A stretch of 10,047 bases of DNA from Candidatus Buchananbacteria bacterium RIFCSPLOWO2_02_FULL_46_11b (GCA_001817615.1 MHIR01000053.1:11529-21575); one strand, 5' to 3'; shown: positions 1-6,262, numbered from the stretch's first letter. Translations and numbers: made by a program. The notes: generated by a model from the letters alone, not told the origin.

Positions 1-50
1 AAGAGGGAAAGTTGTTACAGCGCCGGGAGGCTGGCAAACCGGCGGCCAAT

Positions 51-1319
51 TTATTTGGCGCCAATATTTTTTCCCGCCGCACTTCTCCCGGCCACAAAGC
101 CCGTGGAAAAGCAGATTTGCAGATTAAACCCGCCGGTCGGGCCGTTTAAATCAATTATTTCCCCGGCAAAATATAAATTGGGAATGATTTTTGAGCGCAT
201 GGTTTTCGGGTCAATTTCTTTCAGGTCAATGCCGCCGGCCGTCACAATAGCTTTGTCAAAACCCGCCAAGCCGGCAACGTTTAATTTTAATTCCGTCAAA
301 AGTTTGGCCAATTTGGCGCGTTCGGCCCTGGTTAATTGGCCGGCTTTTTTATTTTTTTCAATGCCGGACAGTTTAATCATGACGGGAATTAATTTTTGCG
401 GCAGCAGTTCGTCCAGACTGTTTTTAAAAGCTTTATTCTTATTGGCGGCCAGATCTTTTTGAATTCGCTTGTCCAAAGTCGGGTAATCAAGCGCCGGCTT
501 GAAATTGATTTTTAATTCCACCGGCCCGATTTTTAGAAGCCGGCCGATTTCCTGGCTTAAATCCAAAATAATCGGGCCGGACAGGCCCTCGGCGGTGAAT
601 AAGGCCTCGCCGAAGCGCTCGGCCATTTTTTTATTATTCTGCCAAAGATTGATTCTGATGTTTTTCAAGCTTAAGCCCTCAAGTTCTTTAACCCATTTTT
701 CTTTGGCCATGACCGGCGCCAAGGCCGGTTCGGGCTTGATAACCGCGTGGCCGAGCTTTTGGGCGAAGCCAAAGCCGTCGCCGGTGGAACCGGTTTGAGG
801 ATAGGCCAGTCCGCCGGTGGCAAAAATAAAATTATTTGCTGAAATTTCGCCGTCCGGCAGTTTTATTTTTTTCAGCAAATTATTTTCTTTGATTAAATCT
901 AAAATCTCGGCGTTTTTCACCAGTTTGACTTTGCCCTCGTTGATATAGCCGATTAAAGCTTTTAAGACATCGGCGGCATTGTCCGAAACCGGAAAAACCC
1001 GGCCCCCGCGCTCAACCTTGGTTTTTACGCCGCGCCGGTTGAAAAAATCAATGACATCGTGGGGGCCGAACGCGGTTAAGGAAGAAAATAAAAACGGGCC
1101 GTTCTTGCCCAGTTCTTTGATAAAATCGCGGCCGTCTTTGACGGCGTTGGTGAGATTACAGCGGCCCTTGCCCGTGATTAAAAGCTTTTTGCCCAACCTG
1201 TCGTTTTTCTCAATTAAAACAACCCCGGCGCCTGATTGCGCCGCTGTTCCCGCGGCCAAAAGCCCGGCCGGCCCGCCGCCGATGACGGCGACGTCGAATT
1301 TTTGGTCAAACAGACCCAT
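51..1319 (-). CDS. BaiN/HI0933-type FAD-dependent oxidoreductase
   Basis: A 422-aa flavoprotein of the HI0933/YhiN/BaiN family, close to the family's usual length of about 400 aa. An N-terminal Rossmann FAD-binding fold is visible (VAVIGGGPAG, residues 10-19, then an acidic end of beta-2 at LIEKN). It is followed by the family signature GKKLLITGKGRCNLTN at about 43-58, an internal ATGG at about 167-170, and the C-terminal FAD motif with AGG, FAGEIID and GPTGGFN at about 362-400. Family members are cytosolic; BaiN of gut clostridia has been linked to bile-acid reduction, but most have no proven substrate, so no reaction is assigned. The gene lies 41 nt downstream of the M23 peptidase on the same strand and may be co-transcribed. 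There is no Shine-Dalgarno upstream of the ATG; a TAAAAT lies 8 nt before it, so a private leaderless transcript is also possible. Confidence 0.93.
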   Translation of the reverse strand: MGLFDQKFDVAVIGGGPAGLLAAGTAAQSGAGVVLIEKNDRLGKKLLITGKGRCNLTNAVKDGRDFIKELGKNGPFLFSSLTAFGPHDVIDFFNRRGVKTKVERGGRVFPVSDNAADVLKALIGYINEGKVKLVKNAEILDLIKENNLLKKIKLPDGEISANNFIFATGGLAYPQTGSTGDGFGFAQKLGHAVIKPEPALAPVMAKEKWVKELEGLSLKNIRINLWQNNKKMAERFGEALFTAEGLSGPIILDLSQEIGRLLKIGPVELKINFKPALDYPTLDKRIQKDLAANKNKAFKNSLDELLPQKLIPVMIKLSGIEKNKKAGQLTRAERAKLAKLLTELKLNVAGLAGFDKAIVTAGGIDLKEIDPKTMRSKIIPNLYFAGEIIDLNGPTGGFNLQICFSTGFVAGRSAAGKNIGAK

Positions 1320-1360
1320 ACGGATGAATTTTAACGGGAAATATTTTTAATTTTTTATTG

Positions 1361-2035
1361 CTATTGTTTTAGCAAGTTTGAAACATCAAGCCACTGATTC
1401 AGATCCGCGAGTTTTTGGACATAACCGAGCAGATTGATTTGCTTGCCCAAGCGGATGCCTAAATGCAAGTGCTTTCTTTCACCGCCGGTTTCCGGGCTAT
1501 AACCTTGGCCCAAAATGCCGATTAGCTGTCCGGCCTTTAATATTTCATTTAGCTCGCCGTTAATACTGCTTAATTTCAAGTGGCCATAGATTATAGTCAC
1601 ATCATCGCCATTGATTTGGCATTGCTGGACCGCCACGCCGCCATAGCCGCTGGCGTATTTTTTTAAAACTAAGGAACCGGGACAGATGGCGTAAATTGCC
1701 ACTTCTAAATTCTGTTCAGCCGGGGCGGTTTCAAAATCAACGCCGGTATGATAGCCAAAAAATTTTTCCGGGCTGACCGGCGACGAGCCGGGGGAGACTT
1801 TCAGGCCAAAAGGTTTTTTAGTAATTCTGGCCAAGGCGTTGCTGATCGGCTCGGAAAACGCGCTGGTTGTTTTTTGGGACAAAGGGTTTTGGGGCGTCAG
1901 AGAGTTGTTTGAATTTTCCGCGGTAATCGATTTTAGCGGGCTTGGTTGATTGCCGTTTTTGGGGATTATCAAAAAATAAGAAATTAGGCCCGCCAAAGCG
2001 ATTAGGATTAGAATAAAGATAAGATTTTTTTTCAT
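1361..2035 (-). CDS. Membrane-anchored M23-family metallopeptidase-like protein
   Basis: The frame is open to 2119, but the start at 2033-2035 is preferred. It gives a 224-aa protein beginning MKKN followed by one hydrophobic helix (about 4-23), and a CATAAT -10 box lies exactly 6 nt upstream. The longer form would put a non-hydrophobic stretch before the helix and run across the greA start. A Ser/Asn/Pro-rich linker (about 28-90) leads to an M23 (LytM/lysostaphin-like) domain. The zinc ligands and catalytic histidines are all present: HTGVD (H96, D100), YGHL (H152) and HLH (H189, H191). M23 enzymes cut peptidoglycan cross-links; with this helix the domain should act outside the membrane. Because the metal site is intact an active endopeptidase is likely, although the domain is compact and the natural substrate is unknown. 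A TTGCTA/TAGCAA hairpin overlaps the stop codon but lacks a U-run. Confidence 0.88.
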   Translation of the reverse strand: MKKNLIFILILIALAGLISYFLIIPKNGNQPSPLKSITAENSNNSLTPQNPLSQKTTSAFSEPISNALARITKKPFGLKVSPGSSPVSPEKFFGYHTGVDFETAPAEQNLEVAIYAICPGSLVLKKYASGYGGVAVQQCQINGDDVTIIYGHLKLSSINGELNEILKAGQLIGILGQGYSPETGGERKHLHLGIRLGKQINLLGYVQKLADLNQWLDVSNLLKQ

Positions 2036-2041
2036 ATATTT

Positions 2042-2047
2042 ATTATG
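2042..2047 (-). promoter_or_regulatory. -10 box of the M23 peptidase gene (leaderless)
   Basis: On the minus strand CATAAT lies exactly 6 nt before the chosen ATG, so transcription would start at or next to the start codon. No convincing -35 is seen 16-18 nt upstream. This box decides the start site of the peptidase. Confidence 0.45.
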
Positions 2048-2078
2048 GCACGATTTTGATAAAAAAACCACCGCGTTA

Positions 2079-2107
2079 TTGCCAGAAAATTTAAAGCATT
2101 CTATAAT
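2079..2107 (+). promoter_or_regulatory. greA promoter, leaderless arrangement
   Basis: TTGCCA (2079-2084), a 17-nt spacer and a perfect TATAAT (2102-2107). The ATG at 2114 is 6 nt after the -10, so the predicted first nucleotide is the A of ATG. There is no room for a Shine-Dalgarno. Confidence 0.7.
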
Positions 2108-2113
2108 AAGCTT

Positions 2114-2608
2114 ATGCAAGCGCCAAAACGAAAACCCGGGAAATATACTTTTGTCAAGACCGATTTAAACCTGACGGAGGCTAAGTTTGCCGAGCTTTCC
2201 GCCGAGCTTTCGCGTCTGGTAAAAACCCAGCCCGAAGCGGCCGCGGAAGTCGGGCGGCAGGCGGAAATGGGGGACCGTTCGGATAATGCCGGCTACGCCG
2301 CGGCCAAGGCCAGACTTCGGTGGATGAACGATCGGATTGATGAATTGACAAACATGCTCAAGCGGGCGGTCATTATTAAACCGTCTGCCACCGGCCGGGT
2401 CGGTTTGGGCAGTATGGTGACCGTGGAAATAGCCGGCCGGCAAAAGACTTTTCAAATTTTAGGATCGCAGGAAACCAGCCCGGGGGAGGGGATTATCTCC
2501 CAGCACTCGCCTATCGGCGCGGCGCTTTTGGGCAAAACGGCCGGCGAAACGGCAAAAATCAAATTAAAGACCGGCGCGGCGGAATATAAGATAGTGAAAA
2601 TAGAATAA
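2114..2608 (+). CDS. greA: GreA/GreB-family transcript cleavage factor
   Basis: A 164-aa protein with the two-domain layout of Gre factors. The N-terminal part (about 19-95) is an antiparallel coiled coil. Its tip reads GDRSDNAGY and corresponds to GDLKENAEY of GreA, so the two catalytic acids that reach through the RNA polymerase secondary channel are D54 and D57 here (Asp-Glu in E. coli GreA). The C-terminal part (about 97-164) is the FKBP-like domain, with GSMVTVEI, SPIGAALLGKTAGE and a closing basic/hydrophobic strand. Gre factors rescue backtracked RNA polymerase by stimulating transcript cleavage. The order AAAK rather than the usual AAKEEQ after the tip is a mild divergence, so a GreB-like or lineage-specific paralogue cannot be excluded. 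The gene is divergent from the peptidase and starts directly after its -10 box, suggesting a leaderless mRNA. Confidence 0.88.
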   Translation: MQAPKRKPGKYTFVKTDLNLTEAKFAELSAELSRLVKTQPEAAAEVGRQAEMGDRSDNAGYAAAKARLRWMNDRIDELTNMLKRAVIIKPSATGRVGLGSMVTVEIAGRQKTFQILGSQETSPGEGIISQHSPIGAALLGKTAGETAKIKLKTGAAEYKIVKIE

Positions 2609-2652
2609 TGAAATATACGCAAAGGGAGGGGAAAAACTGGGGATAAATTTGC

Positions 2653-2681
2653 TTGACAGCCTGACGGCGGTTTGCTAAGCT
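2653..2681 (+). promoter_or_regulatory. Strong promoter in the gap after greA
   Basis: Perfect TTGACA (2653-2658), a 17-nt spacer and TAAGCT (2676-2681). No ORF begins nearby. The predicted start near 2688 leads straight into a terminator-like hairpin. Confidence 0.6.
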
Positions 2682-2687
2682 GGGGGT

Positions 2688-2746
2688 AGATACAATTTAT
2701 CCAAATCAACATAGCGCCACCTGTTTTAGGGTTTAGCGCTTTTTTT
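2688..2746 (+). ncRNA. Candidate ~60-nt small RNA or attenuated leader
   Basis: The transcript expected from the promoter at 2653-2681 would start near 2688 and run about 59 nt to a U-run at 2740-2746. It has no start codon with a usable frame. Its 3' end is an AGCGC/GCGCT stem. It does not match an RNA family that I recognise. It may be a stand-alone RNA, or the attenuated leader of the 64-aa gene 370 nt downstream. Confidence 0.3.
2713..2746 (+). terminator. Weak intrinsic terminator
   Basis: AGCGC (2713-2717) pairs with GCGCT (2736-2740) around an 18-nt loop that can form a small ACC/GGT inner stem. Seven T follow. The stem is short, so efficiency is uncertain. Confidence 0.45.
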
Positions 2747-3059
2747 GTGCCCAAAAAAGAATTTTAAATTTTAAATTTTAATTTAATTTTAAATGATTAA
2801 ATTATCAATGGCTGAATTTAATTTACAAGTGCAACCATTGAGTAAATAGTTTAAAAACAAAGGCAAATTTTCCAATTAATAAAAAGTGAATTTTATGCCT
2901 TATTTTCAAGGGATTTATGCATTTTTAAACAGGCGATTTTGCACTGTCAAACATTGAATTTTTTGTCAAAAAGTTGCACTTCTAAATTGATTACACCATG
3001 CTAAATAATATGAAATAATTAAAACATTTAAAATTTAATATTAAATTGAAATTTAAAAT
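2747..3059. other. AT-rich non-coding tract with inverted repeats
   Basis: No gene is visible in this stretch. It opens and closes with runs built from ATTTTAAATTT and AAATTTAAAATTT words (about 2758-2795 and 3027-3075). Between them are TCAATGG (2805-2811) facing CCATTGA (2835-2841), and AAGTGCAAC (2827-2835) facing GTTGCACTT (2973-2981). The base composition is far from the flanking genes. It could be a long 5' region, a nucleoid-protein site or a decayed insertion; nothing decides between them. Confidence 0.5.
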
Positions 3060-3089
3060 TTGAAATTTAAAATTATCGCTTTAGATACT
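3060..3089 (+). promoter_or_regulatory. Possible promoter of the 64-aa gene
   Basis: TTGAAA (3060-3065), an 18-nt spacer and GATACT (3084-3089), 22 nt before the ATG. The match is moderate, and the AT-rich setting makes chance matches likely. Confidence 0.35.
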
Positions 3090-3111
3090 AATTAACTAAC
3101 CAAACATCGCT

Positions 3112-3306
3112 ATGACACAGAATCCAAACGAGCTGGGCGCGCTTTGGGTCAATGACCCGAAAAACGACCGCAGTCCGGTGCTGACCGGCACGGTCAATGG
3201 CCAGCGGGTCTCCGTCTTTAAAAACAAAAGATGGAGCCAGGAAGAAAAGAAAAAACAGCCAATCTACCAGATCCTCAAGTCAACCATCGGCGCCAAGCAG
3301 GCCTAA
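3112..3306 (+). CDS. Small 64-aa protein of unknown function
   Basis: The frame encodes a soluble basic protein of 64 aa. It opens with NELGALWVND (about 5-14), has a central GTVNGQRVSVFKN beta-like segment (about 26-38) and ends in a Lys-rich stretch plus PIYQILKS. The LGALW...G...VFKN...PIYQI pattern resembles small proteins I associate with Patescibacteria and loosely the C-terminal part of DUF736, a similarity that I cannot test here. Codon usage and GC (about 50%) match the neighbouring core genes and not the AT-rich tract before it, and a strong terminator follows 14 nt after the stop, which supports a real gene. The start lacks a Shine-Dalgarno. No membrane segment or catalytic motif is visible. 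Confidence 0.75.
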   Translation: MTQNPNELGALWVNDPKNDRSPVLTGTVNGQRVSVFKNKRWSQEEKKKQPIYQILKSTIGAKQA

Positions 3307-3320
3307 ACCAAAAAGGTTTC

Positions 3321-3358
3321 AAAAAATCACCTTAAACAAAGCTGAAAGGTGATTTTTT
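3321..3358. terminator. Bidirectional terminator between convergent genes
   Basis: A perfect 13-bp stem (3321-3333 with 3346-3358) around a 12-nt loop. It has six A on one side and six T on the other, so it works on both strands: for the 64-aa gene (+) and the DEAD-box helicase (-), whose stop is about 11 nt away. Confidence 0.9.
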
Positions 3359-3368
3359 GCTGGTTTGA

Positions 3369-4688
3369 CTATCTATTTGACCAATGTCTTTGTCCGGTTG
3401 AGCGGCTCGGTTTTGGTCCGTTTTTTCTTCTTCGGTAAAAGTTGTTTTTATTTTGATTATTTCGCGCGTCAAACCGGCCGAGGCGGTAGGTTTTTAATTT
3501 TGGCCGGGAATTGGTTTTTGGTTTAAAAATTTGAGCCGGCGGCGGGGCGATTCTTGGCAGGTTTGGCGTCGGGGAGACCGGCAGGGCGGTTCTTAAAAGC
3601 CGTTCAATGCCTTTAATGTCGCCGCGCTGGTCGGTCGTGGCAAAAGAAATCGCGTGGCCGGTTTTGCCGGCCCGGGCAGTGCGGCCGATGCGGTGGACAT
3701 AATCGTCGGGATTTTCCGGCAAGTCATAGTTGATGACCAGCTGGATGTTGGTGACGTCAATGCCGCGCGCCGCGATGTCGGTGGCTACCAAGATCCGGTA
3801 GCGGCCGATTTTAAATCCTTCCAGAGCGTCAATCCTCTGGTTTAGCGTCCGGTTGGAATGAATCTCGCTGGCGGTGTGGCCAAAGGCCCGGATTTTGTGG
3901 GCGATTTTTTTGGCGCCGAACTTGGTTCGGGAAAAAATTAAAACGCTGCCGGCGTATTGTTTTAAAACATTGGCCAGAAGCGAAATTTTGTCCCGGCTTT
4001 CAACAAAGAATAATTCCTGTGTGACCGTTTTGACCGCCGTGCCCGGCGGCGCGACTTCCACGCGCAGGGGCAAGACCATGTAGGATTTGGCCAGGGCGAC
4101 AATTTCTTGCGGCATGGTGGCGGAAAATAGCAGGGTTTGGCGCTCTTTGGGCGCGCGCTGAAGAATTTTTTTAATCTGCGGGGCAAAGCCCATATCCAGC
4201 ATGCGGTCGGCTTCGTCCAAAACGATGATGCCGATGCGGGACAAGTCCAGGCGGCTGTTCTCCAGATGATCGTTTAAGCGGCCCGGGGTGGCAATGATTA
4301 TCTGCGGCTTTAAACTTAGCGCTTTATGCTGCTTGCCCTGGGATTCGCCGCCGATTAAAATGGCGGTCCTCAAACCGATGGTTTCGCCGATTTTTTTCAA
4401 AGTCTGGTCAACCTGGATGGCCAGCTCGCGCGTGGGCAAAATAACCAGACCCATCATTTTATTCTGGCTTTGGGCCAGGCGCTGAATCATGGGAATGCCA
4501 AAGGCCAGAGTTTTGCCGGTGCCGGTTTGAGCAATACCCATTAAATCCTTGCCGGCAATCGCCGGGGGAATGGATTGTTCCTGAATGGGGGTGGGGTGAA
4601 AGAATTTATGCCTGGCTAAAATTTCCAAAAGCTTGGGCGCGATGCCCAGTTCGTCAAAATTTTTAACGCAGGCGGGAGGAGGGTTCAT
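3369..4688 (-). CDS. DEAD-box ATP-dependent RNA helicase (RhlE-like)
   Basis: A 439-aa superfamily 2 helicase with every core motif: Q motif (F11 and PTPIQ 32-36), Walker A AQTGTGKT (53-60), PTRELA (85-90), GG (113-114), TPGR (134-137), DEAD (158-161), SAT (189-191), IFSRT (251-255), ATDIAARGID (302-311) and HRIGRTARAG (332-341). DEAD-box proteins unwind short RNA duplexes with ATP, typically in ribosome assembly, cold adaptation or mRNA decay. The short core with a basic, Arg/Asn-rich tail (about 385-439) is closest in layout to RhlE, but the exact subfamily is inferred. The tail probably binds RNA. The gene is monocistronic, with a TATAAT 38 nt upstream and no clear Shine-Dalgarno. An ORF in another frame inside it is a shadow. 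Confidence 0.95.
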   Translation of the reverse strand: MNPPPACVKNFDELGIAPKLLEILARHKFFHPTPIQEQSIPPAIAGKDLMGIAQTGTGKTLAFGIPMIQRLAQSQNKMMGLVILPTRELAIQVDQTLKKIGETIGLRTAILIGGESQGKQHKALSLKPQIIIATPGRLNDHLENSRLDLSRIGIIVLDEADRMLDMGFAPQIKKILQRAPKERQTLLFSATMPQEIVALAKSYMVLPLRVEVAPPGTAVKTVTQELFFVESRDKISLLANVLKQYAGSVLIFSRTKFGAKKIAHKIRAFGHTASEIHSNRTLNQRIDALEGFKIGRYRILVATDIAARGIDVTNIQLVINYDLPENPDDYVHRIGRTARAGKTGHAISFATTDQRGDIKGIERLLRTALPVSPTPNLPRIAPPPAQIFKPKTNSRPKLKTYRLGRFDARNNQNKNNFYRRRKNGPKPSRSTGQRHWSNR

Positions 4689-4726
4689 AATTAAGTCGTC
4701 TTTATTGATTAAATCGGATTAATTCT

Positions 4727-4732
4727 ATTATA
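4727..4732 (-). promoter_or_regulatory. -10 box of the helicase gene
   Basis: TATAAT on the minus strand, 38 nt before the helicase ATG and immediately after the hairpin at 4735-4761. No good -35 is seen, since that position falls inside the hairpin. Confidence 0.45.
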
Positions 4733-4734
4733 GC

Positions 4735-4761
4735 AAAAAATCGCCTTTTTGGCGATTTTTT
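4735..4761. terminator. Symmetric intrinsic terminator upstream of the helicase
   Basis: An 11-bp stem, AAAAAATCGCC (4735-4745) and GGCGATTTTTT (4751-4761), with a TTTTT loop, functional on either strand. No plus-strand gene precedes it. It could be the ancestral terminator of minus-strand transcription from the membrane-protein gene at 6352-7056, before the MNT-HEPN cassette arrived. Confidence 0.8.
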
Positions 4762-4766
4762 GCCTG

Positions 4767-4828
4767 GCCCGACTATGCCTTGCGGCTTCGTCGGGCACAG
4801 CCCTCTTTCGCCTTACGGCTTTTGCGGG
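4767..4828. repeat. Two tandem GCCTTRCGGC hairpins, 33-nt period
   Basis: Unit 1 is a 7-bp stem GCCCGAC/GTCGGGC (4767-4773 with 4790-4796) enclosing GCCTTGCGGC. Unit 2 starts 33 nt later and keeps CCC (4801-4803), GCCTTACGGC (4810-4819) and GGG (4826-4828) at the same offsets. It is GC-rich in an otherwise AT-rich gap and is probably a REP-like palindrome array. Confidence 0.6.
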
Positions 4829-4834
4829 CATGGG

Positions 4835-4858
4835 GTCGGGGCGGGGATGAGGCTGGAG
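4835..4858. repeat. 24-nt direct repeat, left copy
   Basis: A GC-rich 24-mer beginning GTCGGGGCGGGG and ending GAGGCTGGAG. It is identical to 6263-6286 on the other side of the MNT-HEPN pair. Both copies lie about 70 nt after a hairpin ending ATTTTTTGCCTGG and a short distance before TTAAGGGATT. Confidence 0.9.
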
Positions 4859-5046
4859 CCAAGTTATTCATGGTTATTAAGGGATTGAAACATCTTTTTA
4901 TTTATAGATAAACAATATGTATAAATTGTCCTTTTAAAAAATATAATTTAATGTTATAATAAGATTAAGGAAATTATCTATATTTTTTAGCTAAAATAAG
5001 CCAATATATAAATTGTATAAGTACATACGCAAATCTTATAACTATA
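4859..5046. other. AT-rich upstream region of the MNT-HEPN cassette
   Basis: Non-coding and very AT-rich. The word TATAAATTGT occurs twice (about 4919-4928 and 5007-5016). No ORF, tRNA or recognisable inverted-repeat end is seen. Confidence 0.5.
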
Positions 5047-5074
5047 TTGACAAATTATATATATCATGTATAAT
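5047..5074 (+). promoter_or_regulatory. Consensus promoter and palindromic operator of the MNT-HEPN operon
   Basis: Perfect TTGACA (5047-5052), a 16-nt spacer and perfect TATAAT (5069-5074). A 7-bp inverted repeat, AATTATA (5053-5059) with TATAATT (5069-5075), covers the spacer and the -10. The first product has an N-terminal wHTH domain, so autorepression through this palindrome is plausible. Confidence 0.75.
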
Positions 5075-5106
5075 TAAGCATTGATTAATAATTTTATGGC
5101 ACCATT

Positions 5107-5682
5107 GTGTTAGATTTTTTAAAAAATGGAAAAGGAGAAATATTAAATTTGATGTTTCTCAATCCCGATAAAAAATATTATTTAGCAGAGATTGCAAAAA
5201 TTTTAGGAAAAGAGTCTTCTGCATATCAAAAACATGTAGAAAGTTTTATAGAAGGCGGTATTTTTTGTGATCAGCGCATTGGTAATATGCGTTTTTTTTG
5301 GTTAAACAAAGATTATCAACTTTATAATGAAATTAAAAATATTATTTCAAAAACAATTGGAGTTGAAGCTCAATTAAAAACTTTATTGAAAGAAATTAAT
5401 TCTGTGGAGATTGCTTTTATTTTTGGATCTTTTGCGGCCGATAAGTTTAATAGTAATAGCGACCTAGATTTATTTATGATTGGAGAAGAGAATCAAAATG
5501 CAATTATAAAACATATAACAAAGCTTGAACTTGAAATTGGCCGAAGTATTAATTATCATATTTATAGTAAAAAAGAAGTGTTTGATAAAATTGACATAAA
5601 AAATGATTTTATAAATAATATATTTAATAGAAAAATTATTTTATTAAAGGGTAATATAAATGAATTCAAGAAATCTAGATAA
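5107..5682 (+). CDS. wHTH-MNT nucleotidyltransferase (MntA-like antitoxin)
   Basis: A 191-aa two-domain protein. Residues about 4-68 form a winged helix (LAEIAKILGKESSAYQKHVE recognition region, then a wing and FFWLNKD). Residues about 96-182 form a minimal nucleotidyltransferase domain with the signature GSFAADKFNSNSDLD: G107-S108, ten residues, then D119-x-D121. This is exactly the GSX10DXD motif of MntA-type antitoxins. Known MntA proteins neutralise a HEPN RNase partner by transferring AMP to it; the HEPN gene here overlaps by 23 nt. The usual third acidic position, near INYHIYS (about 148-154), is not obviously acidic, so catalysis is not certain. The start is GTG with no Shine-Dalgarno. 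A 5-codon mini-ORF (5096-5113) runs across it and may allow coupling. GC is far below that of the flanking core genes, which suggests transfer. Confidence 0.85.
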   Translation: MLDFLKNGKGEILNLMFLNPDKKYYLAEIAKILGKESSAYQKHVESFIEGGIFCDQRIGNMRFFWLNKDYQLYNEIKNIISKTIGVEAQLKTLLKEINSVEIAFIFGSFAADKFNSNSDLDLFMIGEENQNAIIKHITKLELEIGRSINYHIYSKKEVFDKIDIKNDFINNIFNRKIILLKGNINEFKKSR

Positions 5683-6130
5683 TCTTAAAGAAATGGGAAA
5701 AATAAAAAAAGAAGAATTTAACGCTGATTTTATTATTGGTAGATGTGAGCTTGCTTCAAAACGTATTGAAAACGCCAAGCTATTATTAAAAAATAATAAT
5801 TATGATGAAAGTGTGTTTATTTCCGCGTACTCTGAATTATACAGTTCATTTAGAATTTTATGCGAAGTTATGTTGGCAATGTGCGGTTATAGAGCAGAAA
5901 AAGGCTCGGGGCATCATGGATTGATAATTTCTACTATATGGTTAACATTGGAAGATGAAGAAATGAATCCAGTATATTCTCGTTTAAAGAAAATTGGTGG
6001 AAAAAGAAATGAGATGGAATATGGCGGCAATTTTGATATTTCAACAATTGAAATAAAAACAATGTTAGAGGATGTTGAGTTGGTGTTAAAAAAAGTTAGG
6101 AGTGAAATTAAGATAAAAAAATCAGCTTAA
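5660..6130 (+). CDS. HEPN-domain protein, partner of the MNT gene
   Basis: A 156-aa all-helical protein of the HEPN superfamily. A long first helix pair (about 25-75, with the AYSELYSSFRIL surface) is followed by GYRAEKGSGHHG (77-88) and the motif region KRNEMEYGG (115-123). HEPN toxins of MNT-HEPN pairs are metal-independent RNases using Rx4-6H; here R116 is followed at +5 by Y121 and there is no histidine. The R-N-x-x-x-Y form resembles non-canonical HEPN groups such as UPF0332-like proteins, in which RNase activity is doubtful. Tyr121 could instead be the acceptor for AMP from the MNT partner. The start overlaps the MNT gene by 23 nt and has a good AAAGGG 8 nt upstream, unlike most starts in this window. 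The pair is followed by its own terminator. Confidence 0.8.
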   Translation: MNSRNLDNLKEMGKIKKEEFNADFIIGRCELASKRIENAKLLLKNNNYDESVFISAYSELYSSFRILCEVMLAMCGYRAEKGSGHHGLIISTIWLTLEDEEMNPVYSRLKKIGGKRNEMEYGGNFDISTIEIKTMLEDVELVLKKVRSEIKIKKSA

Positions 6131-6155
6131 AGTTTGTAGAAAATTATTTTATAAT

Positions 6156-6183
6156 AAAAAATTTCGCTTAGGCGAAATTTTTT
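6156..6183. terminator. Terminator of the MNT-HEPN operon (bidirectional)
   Basis: A 12-bp stem, AAAAAATTTCGC (6156-6167) with GCGAAATTTTTT (6172-6183), and a TTAG loop, 25 nt after the HEPN stop. Its A/T symmetry lets it also stop minus-strand transcripts from the membrane-protein gene. The downstream edge ATTTTTTGCCTGG (6177-6189) is identical to 4755-4767. Confidence 0.88.
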
Positions 6184-6262
6184 GCCTGGGGCGGACAATT
6201 AAAATTCGTAATAAGAGTGCCGTTCGCCGTCAGTCTTGGTGATTAAAATAAGACGCAAAAGA

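Noticed and set aside
1..50. Window start as part of another gene
   Set aside because: Too short to judge; no motif, RNA or terminator is recognisable.
1361..1380. TTGCTA/TAGCAA hairpin over the M23 stop codon as terminator
   Set aside because: On the minus strand it is followed by A-rich, not T-rich, sequence; on the plus strand the T-run precedes the stem.
2036..2119. N-terminal extension of the M23 peptidase to 2119
   Set aside because: It would overlap the greA start and its promoter, puts polar and Cys-containing residues before the signal-anchor helix, and ignores the -10 box 6 nt before the internal ATG.
2637..2810. AT-rich region with DnaA-box-like words (TTATCCAAA at 2697; TTATCCCCA on the minus strand near 2639) as a replication origin
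   Set aside because: Only two imperfect boxes, one inside the candidate small RNA, and no dnaA, dnaN or rpmH nearby. Skew could not be computed.
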